Below, in pieces: positions 53,858 to 63,916 of a stretch of DNA of 64,000 bases. The first letter of the stretch is position 1, and every line of letters starts with the position of its first letter. The position numbers were made by a program, and so were the translations under genes. This DNA is from Rhizobium mesosinicum (GTDB lineage: Bacteria > Pseudomonadota > Alphaproteobacteria > Rhizobiales > Rhizobiaceae): assembly GCF_019511345.1 (NCBI RefSeq), contig NZ_JAEUAK010000001.1, forward strand, positions 496,001 through 560,000, written 5' to 3'. The notes below the pieces were generated by a model. It was not told the DNA's origin, searched no databases, and worked only from the letters and a program-made list of their open reading frames with translations.

Positions 53858-55204
53858 TCATGCTGCCAAGAGCTCGTTCATCGCGGCGATGAAGCGTCGG
53901 TCGATCAGGTCGCGGCGCAGATGCCGGCCGTTTTCGACCTGCTTGCGGCCGAGCGCCCAGACGCTGTCGACTGCCACATCACCGGCAAAGATCCACTGAT
54001 CGAGAATCTGGCCTTCGGAAAGATAGGGAACCGCTGTGGTATCAAGCGATACGATGTCGGCATAATTGCCTGCAGCAAGACCCGCCGGTGCCTTTAATGC
54101 CGCACTACCGCCGGCAAGTGCGTGTTCGAAGAGCGCTTGGCCGGTGGAACCGCCAGTGGTGGCGATGACATTGCGGGCGCGCAGCTCCAGACGCTCGGAA
54201 TATTCGAGCTGGCGAAGTTCCCCGGCAATGGAAATCAGAATGTTGGAATCGGACCCGATGCCGAAGCGTCCGGCTTCGGACAAGAATAGCGGCGCCGAAA
54301 ATGTCCCGTCGCCGAGATTGGCTTCGGTAATCGGGCAAAGGCCGGCGATGGCGCGGCTCCTTGCCGTGCGCCGTGTTTCGTCCGCCGTCATATGGGTTGC
54401 ATGAATAAAGCACCAGCGCTGATCAACCGGCGCATTCTCGAGCAGCCATTGGACAGGCCTTGCGCCGGACCAGGCGAGGCAATCCTCAACCTCCCTGACC
54501 TGCTCGGCGACATGAATGTGGATCGGGCCGTTATCGGCAAGCCCGATGACAACGGAGAGTTCGTCCGGTGTGACGGCGCGCAGACTGTGCGGCGCAACAC
54601 CGATCTCTGCGCCAGGAAGCCGGCCAATGACCTGCCGACAGCCTTCCATCAGCCGCGCAAAACTTTCGGCGGAGTTGATGAAGCGGCGCTGTCCTTCGAT
54701 GGGCGCCGCACCGCCAAAGCCGGAATGGGCGTAGAGAACCGGCAGCAACGTCAATCCGATGCCGGTTTCGGCACTCGCCGCACCGATCCTTTCGGCCATT
54801 TCGGCGATATTCGTATAGGGGCTGCCATCCTTGTCGTGATGCAGATAGTGGAACTCGCCGACCCGGCAGAAGCCTGCTTCCAGCATTTCCATATAGAGTT
54901 TCGCCGCTACAGCTTCGACATGGTCCGGCGTCATCGACAGCGCAAATTTGTACATGACGGTGCGCCAGCTCCAGAAACTGTCATTGGCCGGGCCGCGCAC
55001 TTCCGCAAGCCCCGCCATCGCCCGCTGAAAGGCATGGCTGTGGAGGTTCGGCATTGCCGGCAGCAGGACAGCATGACGCTCGTCATCCGCGTCAGGCGCG
55101 ACATCCGTTTCGATTGCGGCAATGCGTCCGTCCGCAAGCGTCAGGCGCACATTCCTGCGCCAGCCTTTGGCCAGCAAGGCAGCCGCCGCATGAAGTTTCG
55201 TCAT
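53858..55204 (-). CDS. hutF: Formimidoylglutamate deiminase HutF
   Basis: A 448-residue amidohydrolase converting N-formimidoyl-glutamate to N-formyl-glutamate and ammonia. PNLHSHAFQRAMAGLAEVRG has the metal-binding His-x-His, FIHATHMTADE another ligand region, and GLCPITEANLGDGTF with FGIGSDSNI the active-site Asp. This makes the pathway the five-step HutF-HutG variant. ATG 55204 follows GGGAG. It is divergent from hutI, and both should share the palindrome at 55287. Confidence 0.93.
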   Translation of the reverse strand: MTKLHAAAALLAKGWRRNVRLTLADGRIAAIETDVAPDADDERHAVLLPAMPNLHSHAFQRAMAGLAEVRGPANDSFWSWRTVMYKFALSMTPDHVEAVAAKLYMEMLEAGFCRVGEFHYLHHDKDGSPYTNIAEMAERIGAASAETGIGLTLLPVLYAHSGFGGAAPIEGQRRFINSAESFARLMEGCRQVIGRLPGAEIGVAPHSLRAVTPDELSVVIGLADNGPIHIHVAEQVREVEDCLAWSGARPVQWLLENAPVDQRWCFIHATHMTADETRRTARSRAIAGLCPITEANLGDGTFSAPLFLSEAGRFGIGSDSNILISIAGELRQLEYSERLELRARNVIATTGGSTGQALFEHALAGGSAALKAPAGLAAGNYADIVSLDTTAVPYLSEGQILDQWIFAGDVAVDSVWALGRKQVENGRHLRRDLIDRRFIAAMNELLAA

Positions 55205-55286
55205 GATCGCTCTCCCGTTTCGCAATTGACCACTTCGCTTGTCTTTATGCGAAAGGCCATAAATTTCTACTTGTCACCCTTTTCAT

Positions 55287-55300
55287 TATGTATATACATA
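55287..55300. promoter_or_regulatory. HutC operator
   Basis: TATGTATATACATA is a perfect 14-bp palindrome in the 124-bp gap between the divergent hutF and hutI genes. It contains GTATATAC, which fits the GTMTAKAC core described for the HutC subfamily of GntR proteins. It should control both transcription units. Confidence 0.85.
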
Positions 55301-55328
55301 TTCAGCCATAAGGAAAGGCGTAAAGCTG

Positions 55329-56588
55329 ATGAGTGGGAACAAATTTTCCGGATCGGGCCGCAATTCCAGCGCTCGCTCGCTATGGCGCAATGCACGCCTT
55401 GCGACCCTGCGAGAGGATCTGCCGGGCCTTGGCATTATCGAAAAAGGCGCCGTCGTCTGCGAAGGCGGGCGCATCCTTTACGCAGGACCGGAAGCCGAAC
55501 TGCCATCCTGGCTGATCGAGGCGGCCGATATTACCGACCTCGAAGGCCGCTGGGTCACGCCCGGCCTCGTCGACTGCCATACCCACATCGTCTATGGCGG
55601 CAACCGCGCGCGGGAATTCGAGATGCGGCTCGAAGGCGCAACCTACGAAGAAATCGCGCGCGCCGGCGGCGGCATCGTCTCCTCCGTGAAGGCGACCAAT
55701 GCACTGTCCGTCGAGGGCCTCGTCGAGGCTGCGCTGCCGCGGCTCGACACGCTGATCTCGGAAGGCGTGACCACCATCGAGGTCAAGTCCGGCTACGGGC
55801 TCAATATCGAGGCGGAACTGAAGATGCTGCGCGCCGCCCGCGCACTCGCAGACCAACGGCCGGTACGGGTCATCACCTCCTATCTCGGCGCCCACGCAAC
55901 ACCCGTCGAATATAAGGGACGGAACCAGGATTACATTTCCGATGTCGTCCTGCCGGGTCTGGAGCGGGCACGTGCCGAAGGCCTCGTCGATGCCGTCGAC
56001 GGCTTCTGCGAGGGCATCGCCTTCTCGGTCGACGAGATCGCACGGGTCTTCGACAAGGCCCGCTCGCTCGGGATTCCCGTCAAACTTCATGCCGAACAGC
56101 TCTCCAATCTCGGTGGCGCGAAACTCGCGGCCTCCTATGGTGCGCTTTCGGCCGATCATCTGGAATATCTGGATGAGGATGGCGCGCGGGCAATGGCGGC
56201 GGCCGGCACGGTTGCGGTTCTGCTCCCGGGTGCCTTCTACGCCATCAACGAGAAGCAGAAGCCGCCGGTTCAGGCCTTGAGGCAGGCCGGCGTGCACATC
56301 GCCGTCGCCACGGACAGCAACCCCGGCACCTCGCCTCTCACCTCGCTGCTGCTCACCATGAACATGTCGGCGACGCTGTTCAGGCTGACGGTGGAGGAAT
56401 GCATCGCCGGCGCAAGCCGCGAAGGCGCCCGCGCCCTCGGCCTGCTTAGCGAGACCGGCACGATCGAGGCCGGCAAGTCTGCCGATCTGGCGATCTGGGA
56501 TATCGAAAGCCCCGCCGAGCTCGTCTACCGCATCGGCTTCAACCCGCTTCACGCACATATTTTCAAGGGCCAGAGGATCGACCGATGA
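55329..56588 (+). CDS. hutI: Imidazolonepropionase HutI
   Basis: A 419-residue amidohydrolase opening the imidazolone ring to N-formimidoyl-glutamate. [20 protein letters not shown] has the metal-binding His-x-His, EVKSGYGL and [21 protein letters not shown] are family hallmarks, and KLHAEQLSN plus [13 protein letters not shown] ([11 protein letters not shown]) provide the remaining ligands. AAGGAAAGG lies upstream of ATG 55329. First gene of the hutI-H-G-U-D run. Confidence 0.95.
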   Translation: MSGNKFSGSGRNSSARSLWRNARLATLREDLPGLGIIEKGAVVCEGGRILYAGPEAELPSWLIEAADITDLEGRWVTPGLVDCHTHIVYGGNRAREFEMRLEGATYEEIARAGGGIVSSVKATNALSVEGLVEAALPRLDTLISEGVTTIEVKSGYGLNIEAELKMLRAARALADQRPVRVITSYLGAHATPVEYKGRNQDYISDVVLPGLERARAEGLVDAVDGFCEGIAFSVDEIARVFDKARSLGIPVKLHAEQLSNLGGAKLAASYGALSADHLEYLDEDGARAMAAAGTVAVLLPGAFYAINEKQKPPVQALRQAGVHIAVATDSNPGTSPLTSLLLTMNMSATLFRLTVEECIAGASREGARALGLLSETGTIEAGKSADLAIWDIESPAELVYRIGFNPLHAHIFKGQRIDR

Positions 56589-58120
56589 CCATTACCCTCC
56601 ATCCGGGCTCCGTCTCGCTGCAGGATCTCGCAACGATTTACTGGACCTGCGTCCCGGCAAAGCTCGACCCATCCTTCGATGCCGGCATCATCAAGGCGGC
56701 AAACCGCATCGCCGAGATCGCCGCCGGCAATGCACCGGTCTACGGTATCAATACCGGCTTCGGCAAGCTCGCCTCGATCAAGATCGACAGCGCCGATGTG
56801 GCAACGCTCCAGCGCAATCTCATCCTCTCGCATTGCTGCGGGGTCGGTGAGCCACTGCCGGAAAATGTCGTGCGTCTCATCATGGCGCTGAAGCTCGTTT
56901 CGCTCGGCCGCGGCGCCTCCGGCGTGCGTCTGCAACTGGTGCGGCTGATCGAAGCGATGATGGCGCGCGGTGTCATCCCGGTCATCCCGGAAAAGGGCTC
57001 TGTCGGCGCTTCCGGCGACCTCGCGCCGCTTGCCCATATGACGGCCGTGATGATGGGCCATGGCGAGGCCTTCTTCGGCGGCGAGAGGCTGCACGGCGCA
57101 ACCGCGCTTCTGAAGGCCGGGTTGCAGCCGATCGTGCTCGCCGCCAAGGAAGGTCTGGCGCTCATCAATGGCACGCAGACCTCGACGGCGCTTGCACTCG
57201 CTGGGCTGTTCCGCGCCCACCGAGCGGCACAATCGGCATTGATAACAGGCGCAATGTCGACTGATGCCGCCATGGGTTCGTCCGCACCGTTTCACCCCGA
57301 TATCCATACGCTCCGCGGCCATCGCGGCCAGATCGATACGGCGGCGGCCCTGCGCGCGCTGCTCGAGAACTCGCCGATCCGCCAGAGCCATATCGATTGC
57401 GACGAGCGCGTTCAGGATCCCTATTGCATCCGCTGCCAGCCACAGGTCGACGGAGCCTGCCTCGATCTGTTGCGCGCAGTTGCCCGCACGCTGGAAATCG
57501 AAGCCAATGCGGTGACCGACAATCCGCTGGTGCTCTCTGACAATTCCGTCGTGTCCGGCGGAAATTTCCATGCCGAGCCTGTCGCCTTCGCCGCCGACCA
57601 GATTGCCCTTGCGATCTGTGAAATCGGCGCGATCGCCCAGCGCCGCATCGCGCTGCTCGTCGATCCCGCCCTTTCCTACGGTCTCCCGGCCTTTCTCGCA
57701 AAGAAGCCGGGCCTGAATTCAGGCCTGATGATCGCCGAAGTCACATCAGCCGCGCTGATGAGCGAGAACAAGCAGATGTCGCATCCGGCCTCCGTCGACT
57801 CGACACCGACATCGGCCAATCAGGAAGACCATGTCTCCATGGCCTGCCATGGCGCACGCCGGCTCCTGTCGATGACCGAAAATCTCTTTGCGATCATCGG
57901 CATCGAGGCGCTCACCGCTGCGCAAGGGGTGGAGCTTCGCGCCCCTCTCGCAACGAGCCCCGAGCTCAAGAAGGCCATCACCGCGATCCGCGCTACCGTG
58001 CCGTCGCTCGAAGAGGATCGCTATATGGCGAACGATCTGAAGGCGGCCACGGTGCTCATTGCCAGCGGTGGTCTTAACGCATCCGTTTCAAGCGATATTC
58101 TGCCCGCTCTGGAGGTCTGA
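56585..58120 (+). CDS. hutH: Histidine ammonia-lyase HutH
   Basis: A 511-residue lyase converting L-histidine to trans-urocanate. [15 protein letters not shown] holds the Ala142-Ser143-Gly144 triad that cyclises to the MIO cofactor. [23 protein letters not shown] and [18 protein letters not shown] are conserved active-site parts. It overlaps hutI by four bases (ATGA). Despite being the first enzyme of the pathway it is second in the operon. Confidence 0.96.
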   Translation: MTITLHPGSVSLQDLATIYWTCVPAKLDPSFDAGIIKAANRIAEIAAGNAPVYGINTGFGKLASIKIDSADVATLQRNLILSHCCGVGEPLPENVVRLIMALKLVSLGRGASGVRLQLVRLIEAMMARGVIPVIPEKGSVGASGDLAPLAHMTAVMMGHGEAFFGGERLHGATALLKAGLQPIVLAAKEGLALINGTQTSTALALAGLFRAHRAAQSALITGAMSTDAAMGSSAPFHPDIHTLRGHRGQIDTAAALRALLENSPIRQSHIDCDERVQDPYCIRCQPQVDGACLDLLRAVARTLEIEANAVTDNPLVLSDNSVVSGGNFHAEPVAFAADQIALAICEIGAIAQRRIALLVDPALSYGLPAFLAKKPGLNSGLMIAEVTSAALMSENKQMSHPASVDSTPTSANQEDHVSMACHGARRLLSMTENLFAIIGIEALTAAQGVELRAPLATSPELKKAITAIRATVPSLEEDRYMANDLKAATVLIASGGLNASVSSDILPALEV

Positions 58121-58121
58121 C

Positions 58122-58922
58122 ATGTCCGTTTTCGAGGTCAAGCAAGGCACCTCGCCCGTCATCCTCGGCTTTCCCCATACCGGCACCGAGGTGCCGCCCG
58201 ATATCTGGGCGCGCCTGAACGACAACGGCCGGCTGCTTGCCGATACCGACTGGCATATCCACCGGCTTTATGACGGACTGCTCGACAATCCGACCACGGT
58301 GCGTGCCACGTTCCATCGCTATGTGATCGATGCCAACCGCGACCCCTCCGGCACCAGCCTCTATCCCGGCCAGAATACGACGGGACTGATCCCGGAGACG
58401 GATTTCGACGGCAAGGCGATCTGGAAGGATGGCGCGGTCCCTGCCGAGGCAGACATCGCCAGCCGCTTACGCGATTTCCATGCGCCCTATCACGCCGCGC
58501 TTCTGGCCGAGATCGAGCGGGTGAAAGCCATCCACGGCATCGCCGTTCTCTATGACTGCCACTCCATCCGTTCGCATATCCCCTTCCTCTTCGAGGGCAA
58601 GCTGCCGGATTTCAATATCGGCACGGATACGGGCAAGACCTGCGATCCAACGATCGAGCAGGCGACCATCGCCATCGCATCGGCTGCGGCGGGCTACGAC
58701 AGCATCCTGAACGGCCGCTTCAAGGGCGGCTGGACGACGCGCCATTACGGCAGGCCGGAAACCGGTGTCCACGCCATCCAGATGGAACTTGCCCAATCGA
58801 CGCATCTTGCAAGCGAAGCGCCGCCCTTTGCTTATGACGGCGAAAAAGCCGACAACCTGCGCATTCATCTCAAATCCATTCTGACGCGGATCGAAGAGAT
58901 CGCGCTCGGTCGAACACGCTAA
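58122..58922 (+). CDS. hutG: N-formylglutamate deformylase HutG
   Basis: A 266-residue FGase-family hydrolase that splits N-formyl-glutamate into glutamate and formate. VILGFPHTGTEVPPDIWARL, DTDWHIHRLYDG and VLYDCHSIRSHIPFLFEGKL are family segments with probable metal ligands, and GWTTRHYGRPETGVHAIQME follows. ATG 58122 is one base after the hutH stop. Confidence 0.94.
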   Translation: MSVFEVKQGTSPVILGFPHTGTEVPPDIWARLNDNGRLLADTDWHIHRLYDGLLDNPTTVRATFHRYVIDANRDPSGTSLYPGQNTTGLIPETDFDGKAIWKDGAVPAEADIASRLRDFHAPYHAALLAEIERVKAIHGIAVLYDCHSIRSHIPFLFEGKLPDFNIGTDTGKTCDPTIEQATIAIASAAAGYDSILNGRFKGGWTTRHYGRPETGVHAIQMELAQSTHLASEAPPFAYDGEKADNLRIHLKSILTRIEEIALGRTR

Positions 58923-58937
58923 AAAGGGAACATCATC

Positions 58938-60626
58938 ATGACCGTAAACCCGCGCCACAATATCCGCGAAATCCGCGCCCCTCGCGGCGACCAGCTGAAT
59001 GCCAAGAGCTGGATGACCGAAGCACCGTTGCGCATGCTCATGAACAATCTCGACCCGGACGTTGCTGAAAACCCGCATGAGCTAGTCGTCTACGGCGGCA
59101 TCGGCCGCGCCGCCCGCACCTGGGACGATTTCGACCGCATCGCTGCCACGCTGAAGACACTGAACGAGGACGAGACGCTGCTGGTGCAGTCCGGGAAGCC
59201 GGTCGGCGTCTTCCGCACCCATAAGGATGCGCCGCGCGTGCTGATCGCCAATTCCAATCTCGTACCGCACTGGGCGACCTGGGATCATTTCAACGAGCTC
59301 GACAAGAAAGGCCTTGCCATGTACGGCCAGATGACGGCCGGCTCGTGGATCTATATCGGCACGCAGGGCATCGTGCAGGGCACCTACGAAACCTTCGTCG
59401 AAGCTGGCCGCCAGCACTATAATGGCGACCTCAAGGGCAAATGGATCCTGACCGGCGGGCTTGGCGGCATGGGCGGCGCTCAGCCGCTCGCCGCCGTCAT
59501 GGCCGGAGCCTGCTGCCTCGCGGTCGAATGCGACGAAACCCGCATCGATTTTCGCCTGCGTACCCGCTATGTCGACGAAAAGGCTCACACGCTGGACGAG
59601 GCGCTGGAAAAGATTGAGCGCTGGACCAAGGCTGGCGAAGCAAAGTCTGTCGGCCTCGTCGGCAATGCCGCGGAAATCTTCCCGGAACTGGTGGTCCGCA
59701 TGAAGGCCGGCGGCCCCCGCCCCGATATCGTCACCGACCAGACCTCGGCGCATGACCCGCGCAACGGCTACCTGCCGGTTGGCTGGACGGTCGCCGAAGC
59801 CAAGGCCAAGCGCGAAACCGATCCGAAGGCCGTCGAAGCTGCCGCCCGCGCCTCGATGAAGGCACACGTCGAAGCCATGGTCGCCTTCTGGGATGCCGGC
59901 GTGCCTACACTCGACTATGGCAACAACATCCGCCAGGTCGCCAAGGACGAGGGTTTGGAAAACGCCTTTGCCTTCCCGGGCTTCGTGCCGGCCTATATCC
60001 GCCCGCTCTTCTGCCGTGGCATCGGTCCGTTCCGCTGGGCTGCACTGTCCGGCGATCCTGAAGATATCTACAAGACCGATGCCAAGGTGAAGGAACTGCT
60101 TCCCGAGAACAAGCACCTGCACAATTGGCTCGACATGGCCAGGGAGCGCATCGCCTTCCAGGGCCTGCCGGCCCGCATCTGCTGGGTCGGTCTCGGCGAC
60201 CGCCACAAGCTCGGCCTTGCCTTTAACGAGATGGTCAAGAACGGCGAGCTGAAAGCGCCCGTCGTCATCGGCCGCGACCACCTCGATTCGGGTTCCGTCG
60301 CTTCGCCGAACCGCGAGACGGAAGCGATGAAGGACGGCTCGGATGCCGTGTCCGATTGGCCACTGCTGAACGCGCTGCTCAACACCGCCTCGGGCGCCAC
60401 CTGGGTGTCGCTGCATCATGGCGGCGGCGTCGGCATGGGCTTCTCGCAGCATTCCGGCATGGTCATCTGCGCCGACGGCACCGACGATGCGGCCCGCCGC
60501 CTCGGAAATGTTCTATGGAACGATCCGGCGACCGGTGTCATGCGCCACGCCGATGCCGGCTATGACATAGCCATCGATTGCGCCAAGGACAAGGGACTGC
60601 GCCTGCCCGCTATTCTTGGAAACTGA
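58938..60626 (+). CDS. hutU: Urocanate hydratase HutU
   Basis: A 562-residue NAD+-dependent hydratase turning urocanate into imidazolone propionate. The family is highly conserved and this one is full length: [20 protein letters not shown] at the start, [15 protein letters not shown] for cofactor binding, and [13 protein letters not shown] [14 protein letters not shown] near the end. AAGGGA precedes ATG 58938. Confidence 0.97.
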   Translation: MTVNPRHNIREIRAPRGDQLNAKSWMTEAPLRMLMNNLDPDVAENPHELVVYGGIGRAARTWDDFDRIAATLKTLNEDETLLVQSGKPVGVFRTHKDAPRVLIANSNLVPHWATWDHFNELDKKGLAMYGQMTAGSWIYIGTQGIVQGTYETFVEAGRQHYNGDLKGKWILTGGLGGMGGAQPLAAVMAGACCLAVECDETRIDFRLRTRYVDEKAHTLDEALEKIERWTKAGEAKSVGLVGNAAEIFPELVVRMKAGGPRPDIVTDQTSAHDPRNGYLPVGWTVAEAKAKRETDPKAVEAAARASMKAHVEAMVAFWDAGVPTLDYGNNIRQVAKDEGLENAFAFPGFVPAYIRPLFCRGIGPFRWAALSGDPEDIYKTDAKVKELLPENKHLHNWLDMARERIAFQGLPARICWVGLGDRHKLGLAFNEMVKNGELKAPVVIGRDHLDSGSVASPNRETEAMKDGSDAVSDWPLLNALLNTASGATWVSLHHGGGVGMGFSQHSGMVICADGTDDAARRLGNVLWNDPATGVMRHADAGYDIAIDCAKDKGLRLPAILGN

Positions 60627-60629
60627 GCC

Positions 60630-61205
60630 ATGAAAGTCCTGCGCGCTGCCGATCACAAGCGCATGCCGTGGAAGAACGGCGGCGGCGAAACTGTGGAAGT
60701 CGCGATTTCGCCCGAGGGCGCAGGACTTGCCGATTTCGATTGGCGGGTCAGCATGGCGACCGTCGCCTCGGACGGTCCCTTTTCCGTCTTCCCCGGAATC
60801 GACCGCACGCTGTCGATTCTGGAGGGCAATGGCATGCACCTCTCCATCGGGGGGCGTGCGCCGGTGTTCCTGACACAGGGAAACGATCCGCTTTTCTTTC
60901 CGGCAGATGTACCCGTTACCGCCGAATTGATCGATGGCACCATCACCGATCTCAATGTGATGACTCGGCGGGACAGGCTGCGGCATGATGTGCTTCGCCT
61001 CGTCATTGACGGGCGACGCGAACTGCCCCTGCCCGATGAGAACTCGCTTCTCCTTTGCCATCGCGGGCAAGCGGAGATAGACCTTGCGAAAGACAAGATC
61101 ACTCTCGTCGCGGGCGATGCGCTGCTCCTCGAAGAGGCCGTTGGCGGATGCCTGCAATTACACGGCAAAGCCCTGCTTTACGCGATCACCATCGCGGCAA
61201 TCTGA
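60630..61205 (+). CDS. hutD: HutD family protein
   Basis: A 191-residue bicupin-like protein. LRAADHKRMPWKNGGGETVE and FDWRVSMATVASDGPFSVFP are the HutD hallmarks, as is the GIDRTLSILEGNGMHLSI segment. In pseudomonads HutD is thought to limit flux or adjust hut expression through urocanate; here this is inferred. It starts three bases after the hutU stop. Confidence 0.9.
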   Translation: MKVLRAADHKRMPWKNGGGETVEVAISPEGAGLADFDWRVSMATVASDGPFSVFPGIDRTLSILEGNGMHLSIGGRAPVFLTQGNDPLFFPADVPVTAELIDGTITDLNVMTRRDRLRHDVLRLVIDGRRELPLPDENSLLLCHRGQAEIDLAKDKITLVAGDALLLEEAVGGCLQLHGKALLYAITIAAI

Positions 61206-61237
61206 CGGCGTTTTATCCGGCCGGAGCGCCATCATAA

Positions 61238-61247
61238 TGTCTAGACA
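61238..61247. promoter_or_regulatory. Second HutC-type operator, upstream of the NitT/TauT-like importer
   Basis: TGTCTAGACA is a 10-bp palindrome containing GTCTAGAC, which fits the HutC-subfamily core GTMTAKAC but differs from the hut operator at 55287. It lies 81 bp before the binding-protein gene. The second HutC-type regulator at the window end is the likely ligand. Confidence 0.6.
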
Positions 61248-61327
61248 AAACAATGCGGGCATGCGTTAAATACATTTAATGGGCACCCAGCAAGGGCGCC
61301 TAAAATAATAGCAGGGAAATTAGGATC

Positions 61328-62275
61328 ATGAAAAAAACTGGGATTTTTGCCGCCGCTTTTGCCGCGGTACTCGCCGCGACAGCCACTCACGCCGCAGAGA
61401 CCAAGGTCGCGATCGGCATCTCCGGCTGGACCGGCTTTGCACCGCTGACGCTCGCCAAGGAAGCCGGCATCTTCAAGAAGCACGGGCTCGACGTCACCAT
61501 CACGAAGGTGCCTCAGGCGAGCCGGCATCTGGCGCTTGCCTCCGGCGACATCCAGTGCGCTGCGACCACGGTTGAGACTTGGATCGTCTGGAATGCGGCA
61601 GGTGTTGCGACCACGCAAATCTTCCAGCTCGATATTTCGCATGGCGCCGACGGCATTGCCGCAAAGCCCGGCATCGAAAAGATCGCCGATCTCAAGGGCA
61701 AGTCGGTCGCCGCCTCCGCACCGGGCACGTCCCCCTATTTTCTGCTCGCTTTCATCCTCGCCAAGAACGGCTTGAGCATGAAGGACGTCAAAGTCGTCAA
61801 CATGGAGCCGGGACCGGCAGCTCAGGCACTACTTGCCGGCCAGAATGATGCGGCTGTCACCTATGAGCCCTATCTTTCCAGCATTCGAAATGCGCCGGAC
61901 AAGGGCAAGATCATTGCCACGACCCTCGACTACCCCGCCGTCATGGATACATTCGGCTGCACCACGGCGTTTCTCAAGGCCAATCCGGAAGCCGCCAAGG
62001 CGCTGGCCGCCAGCTATTACGACGCACTCGAAATGATCAAGACCGACAAGGACAAGTCCTTTGAGATCATGGGCAAGGATGTGAAGCAGTCCGGCAAGGA
62101 AGTCGGAGAATCGGCCGCCTATCTCGAATGGCAGGACAAGGCCGCGGCCCAGAACTTCTTCAAGACCACCTTCAAGAGCTTCAATGAAGAAGCAGCAGAT
62201 CTTCTGCTGCAGGCTGGCGTCATCAAGGCAAAACCGGACCTTTCGACGCTCGCCGACCCTTCCTTCATTCAATAA
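61328..62275 (+). CDS. NitT/TauT-type ABC transporter periplasmic binding protein
   Basis: A 315-residue protein with a signal peptide (GIFAAAFAAVLAATATHA, cleavage about residue 22). VAIGISGWTGFAPLTLAKEA followed by GIFKKHGLDVTIT is the typical opening of the NMT1/TauA-like family; VPQASRHLALASGDIQCAAT and KSVAASAPGTSPYFLLAFIL continue it. The ligand is unknown. Its place behind a complete hut operon suggests a compound related to histidine degradation, but the palindrome before it differs from the hut site. Confidence 0.82.
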   Translation: MKKTGIFAAAFAAVLAATATHAAETKVAIGISGWTGFAPLTLAKEAGIFKKHGLDVTITKVPQASRHLALASGDIQCAATTVETWIVWNAAGVATTQIFQLDISHGADGIAAKPGIEKIADLKGKSVAASAPGTSPYFLLAFILAKNGLSMKDVKVVNMEPGPAAQALLAGQNDAAVTYEPYLSSIRNAPDKGKIIATTLDYPAVMDTFGCTTAFLKANPEAAKALAASYYDALEMIKTDKDKSFEIMGKDVKQSGKEVGESAAYLEWQDKAAAQNFFKTTFKSFNEEAADLLLQAGVIKAKPDLSTLADPSFIQ

Positions 62276-62335
62276 CAGGCATAAATGCCGGGGAGCGCCC
62301 ACGCGAGCGCTCCCTGTTTTCCGGCAAGGCACCGC

Positions 62336-63109
62336 ATGCGTCCACTTCAACCTATCAGCTCGGGCACCCGGCTGCTCTTCGGCTTGTTATTCTTCATCCT
62401 CTTCTTCGCGGCCTGGGGCTGCGCAACCCTCGGCGGCTATGTATCGAAGACTTTTCTCGCCGATCCGATCACCATGGTACGGGACGGCTATGACCTGCTC
62501 GTCAACCAGGGTTTCCTCTTCGATATCGGCATGACAGTCTGGCGCGTCGTTGGCGGCTTCATCCTCTCGGCGCTGGTCGCTGTGCCACTCGGTATCCTGA
62601 TGGGCGCCTACAAGCCGGTCGAGGCATTGCTCGAACCCTTCGTCTCCTTCGCGCGCTACCTGCCGGCATCCGCCTTCGTCCCGCTGCTCATCCTGTGGGC
62701 CGGCATCGGCGAGACGCAGAAGCTGCTCGTCATCTTCATAGGCGCGGTTTTCCAGATCGTTCTCATGGTTGCGGTTGCCGTTTCCGGCACCCGCCGCGAT
62801 CTCGTCGAGGCCGCCTATACGCTCGGCGCCCGAGATCGCGGGGTCGTGCGCCGCGTGCTCATTCCGGCAAACGCGCCCGATATCGCAGAGATCCTGCGCC
62901 TGGTACTCGGATGGGCGTGGACCTATGTCATCGTCGCCGAACTGATCGGGGCATCGTCCGGCATCGGCTACATGATCATCAACAGCCAGGCATTGCTTGC
63001 GACCGGGCAGATCATTTTCGGCATCATCGTCATCGGCCTGATCGGGCTCATTTCCGACTTCGCCTTCAAATGGCTGAACCGCTGGCTGTTTGCGTGGAGA
63101 CTGGCATGA
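62336..63109 (+). CDS. NitT/TauT-type ABC transporter permease
   Basis: A 257-residue permease of the SsuC/TauC group with six helices beginning LLFGLLFFILFFAAWGCATL. The coupling loop reads EAAYTLGARDRGVVRRVLIP. ATG 62336 with AAGG six bases before is preferred to an in-frame start at 62285. The ATPase gene overlaps its stop codon. Confidence 0.87.
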   Translation: MRPLQPISSGTRLLFGLLFFILFFAAWGCATLGGYVSKTFLADPITMVRDGYDLLVNQGFLFDIGMTVWRVVGGFILSALVAVPLGILMGAYKPVEALLEPFVSFARYLPASAFVPLLILWAGIGETQKLLVIFIGAVFQIVLMVAVAVSGTRRDLVEAAYTLGARDRGVVRRVLIPANAPDIAEILRLVLGWAWTYVIVAELIGASSGIGYMIINSQALLATGQIIFGIIVIGLIGLISDFAFKWLNRWLFAWRLA

Positions 63110-63891
63110 GCGAACTCGTCATCAGGGGCGTCAGCCGCACCTTTCCCGGCGTACGCGGCGGACAGCCGACACTTGCCTTGCAGCCGACCGATCTCGATAT
63201 CCCCAAGAACGACTTCGTGACCGTGCTTGGCCCCTCCGGCTGCGGAAAATCGACGCTGCTGCGCATCATCGCCGGTCTCGACTTCCCCTCGACCGGCACG
63301 GTCACGCTGGAAGGGCGCGACGTGAAGGGACCAGGCGCCGACCGCGGCATGGTCTTTCAATCCTATACGCTTTTTCCATGGCTGACGGTGCGCGACAACA
63401 TTGCCTTCGGCCTGCGTGAAAAGGGCATGGCGGAGAAGGAAAAGAACGAGATCGTCGCAAGCTATGTCGCCAAGGTCGGCTTGCGGGGCTTTGAAAATCA
63501 TTGGCCCAAACAACTCTCCGGCGGCATGCAGCAAAGAACCGCGATTGCCCGCGCGCTTGCCAACAATCCTAAGATCCTGCTGCTCGACGAGCCCTTTGGC
63601 GCGCTCGACAACCAGACGCGCGGCCTCATGCAGGAATTGCTGCTCGGCATCTGGGAACGGGAGCAGAAAACCGTGATCTTCGTCACGCATGACATCGAAG
63701 AAGCCGTCTTCATGGCATCACGCGTCGTCACCATGACGGCACGTCCCGGAAAGATCAAATCGATCACGCCGGTCAATCTTCCGCATCCGCGCCATTATAC
63801 GATCAAGGCGAGCCCGGAATTTTCAGAGCTGCGCCTCAAGCTGACGGAAGACATTCGCAGCGAAGCGATTGCGGCTGCCGAGCACGGATAA
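63106..63891 (+). CDS. NitT/TauT-type ABC transporter ATP-binding protein
   Basis: A 261-residue ATPase: Walker A GPSGCGKS, Q loop VFQSYTLFPWLT, signature LSGGMQQRT, Walker B ILLLDEPFG and H loop VTHDIEEAV, all typical of SsuB/TauB proteins. The start codon overlaps the permease stop (ATGA). It completes the importer. Confidence 0.9.
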   Translation: MSELVIRGVSRTFPGVRGGQPTLALQPTDLDIPKNDFVTVLGPSGCGKSTLLRIIAGLDFPSTGTVTLEGRDVKGPGADRGMVFQSYTLFPWLTVRDNIAFGLREKGMAEKEKNEIVASYVAKVGLRGFENHWPKQLSGGMQQRTAIARALANNPKILLLDEPFGALDNQTRGLMQELLLGIWEREQKTVIFVTHDIEEAVFMASRVVTMTARPGKIKSITPVNLPHPRHYTIKASPEFSELRLKLTEDIRSEAIAAAEHG

Positions 63892-63916
63892 CCGCTGACT
63901 TCCATATACAACTGAC

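Noticed and set aside
54392..55915. A 507-codon plus-strand frame
   Set aside because: It runs antisense through hutF and then out of frame through hutI; both of those genes are certain.
59082..60452. A 456-codon open frame on the minus strand
   Set aside because: It lies wholly antisense to hutU and has no recognisable motif or ribosome site.
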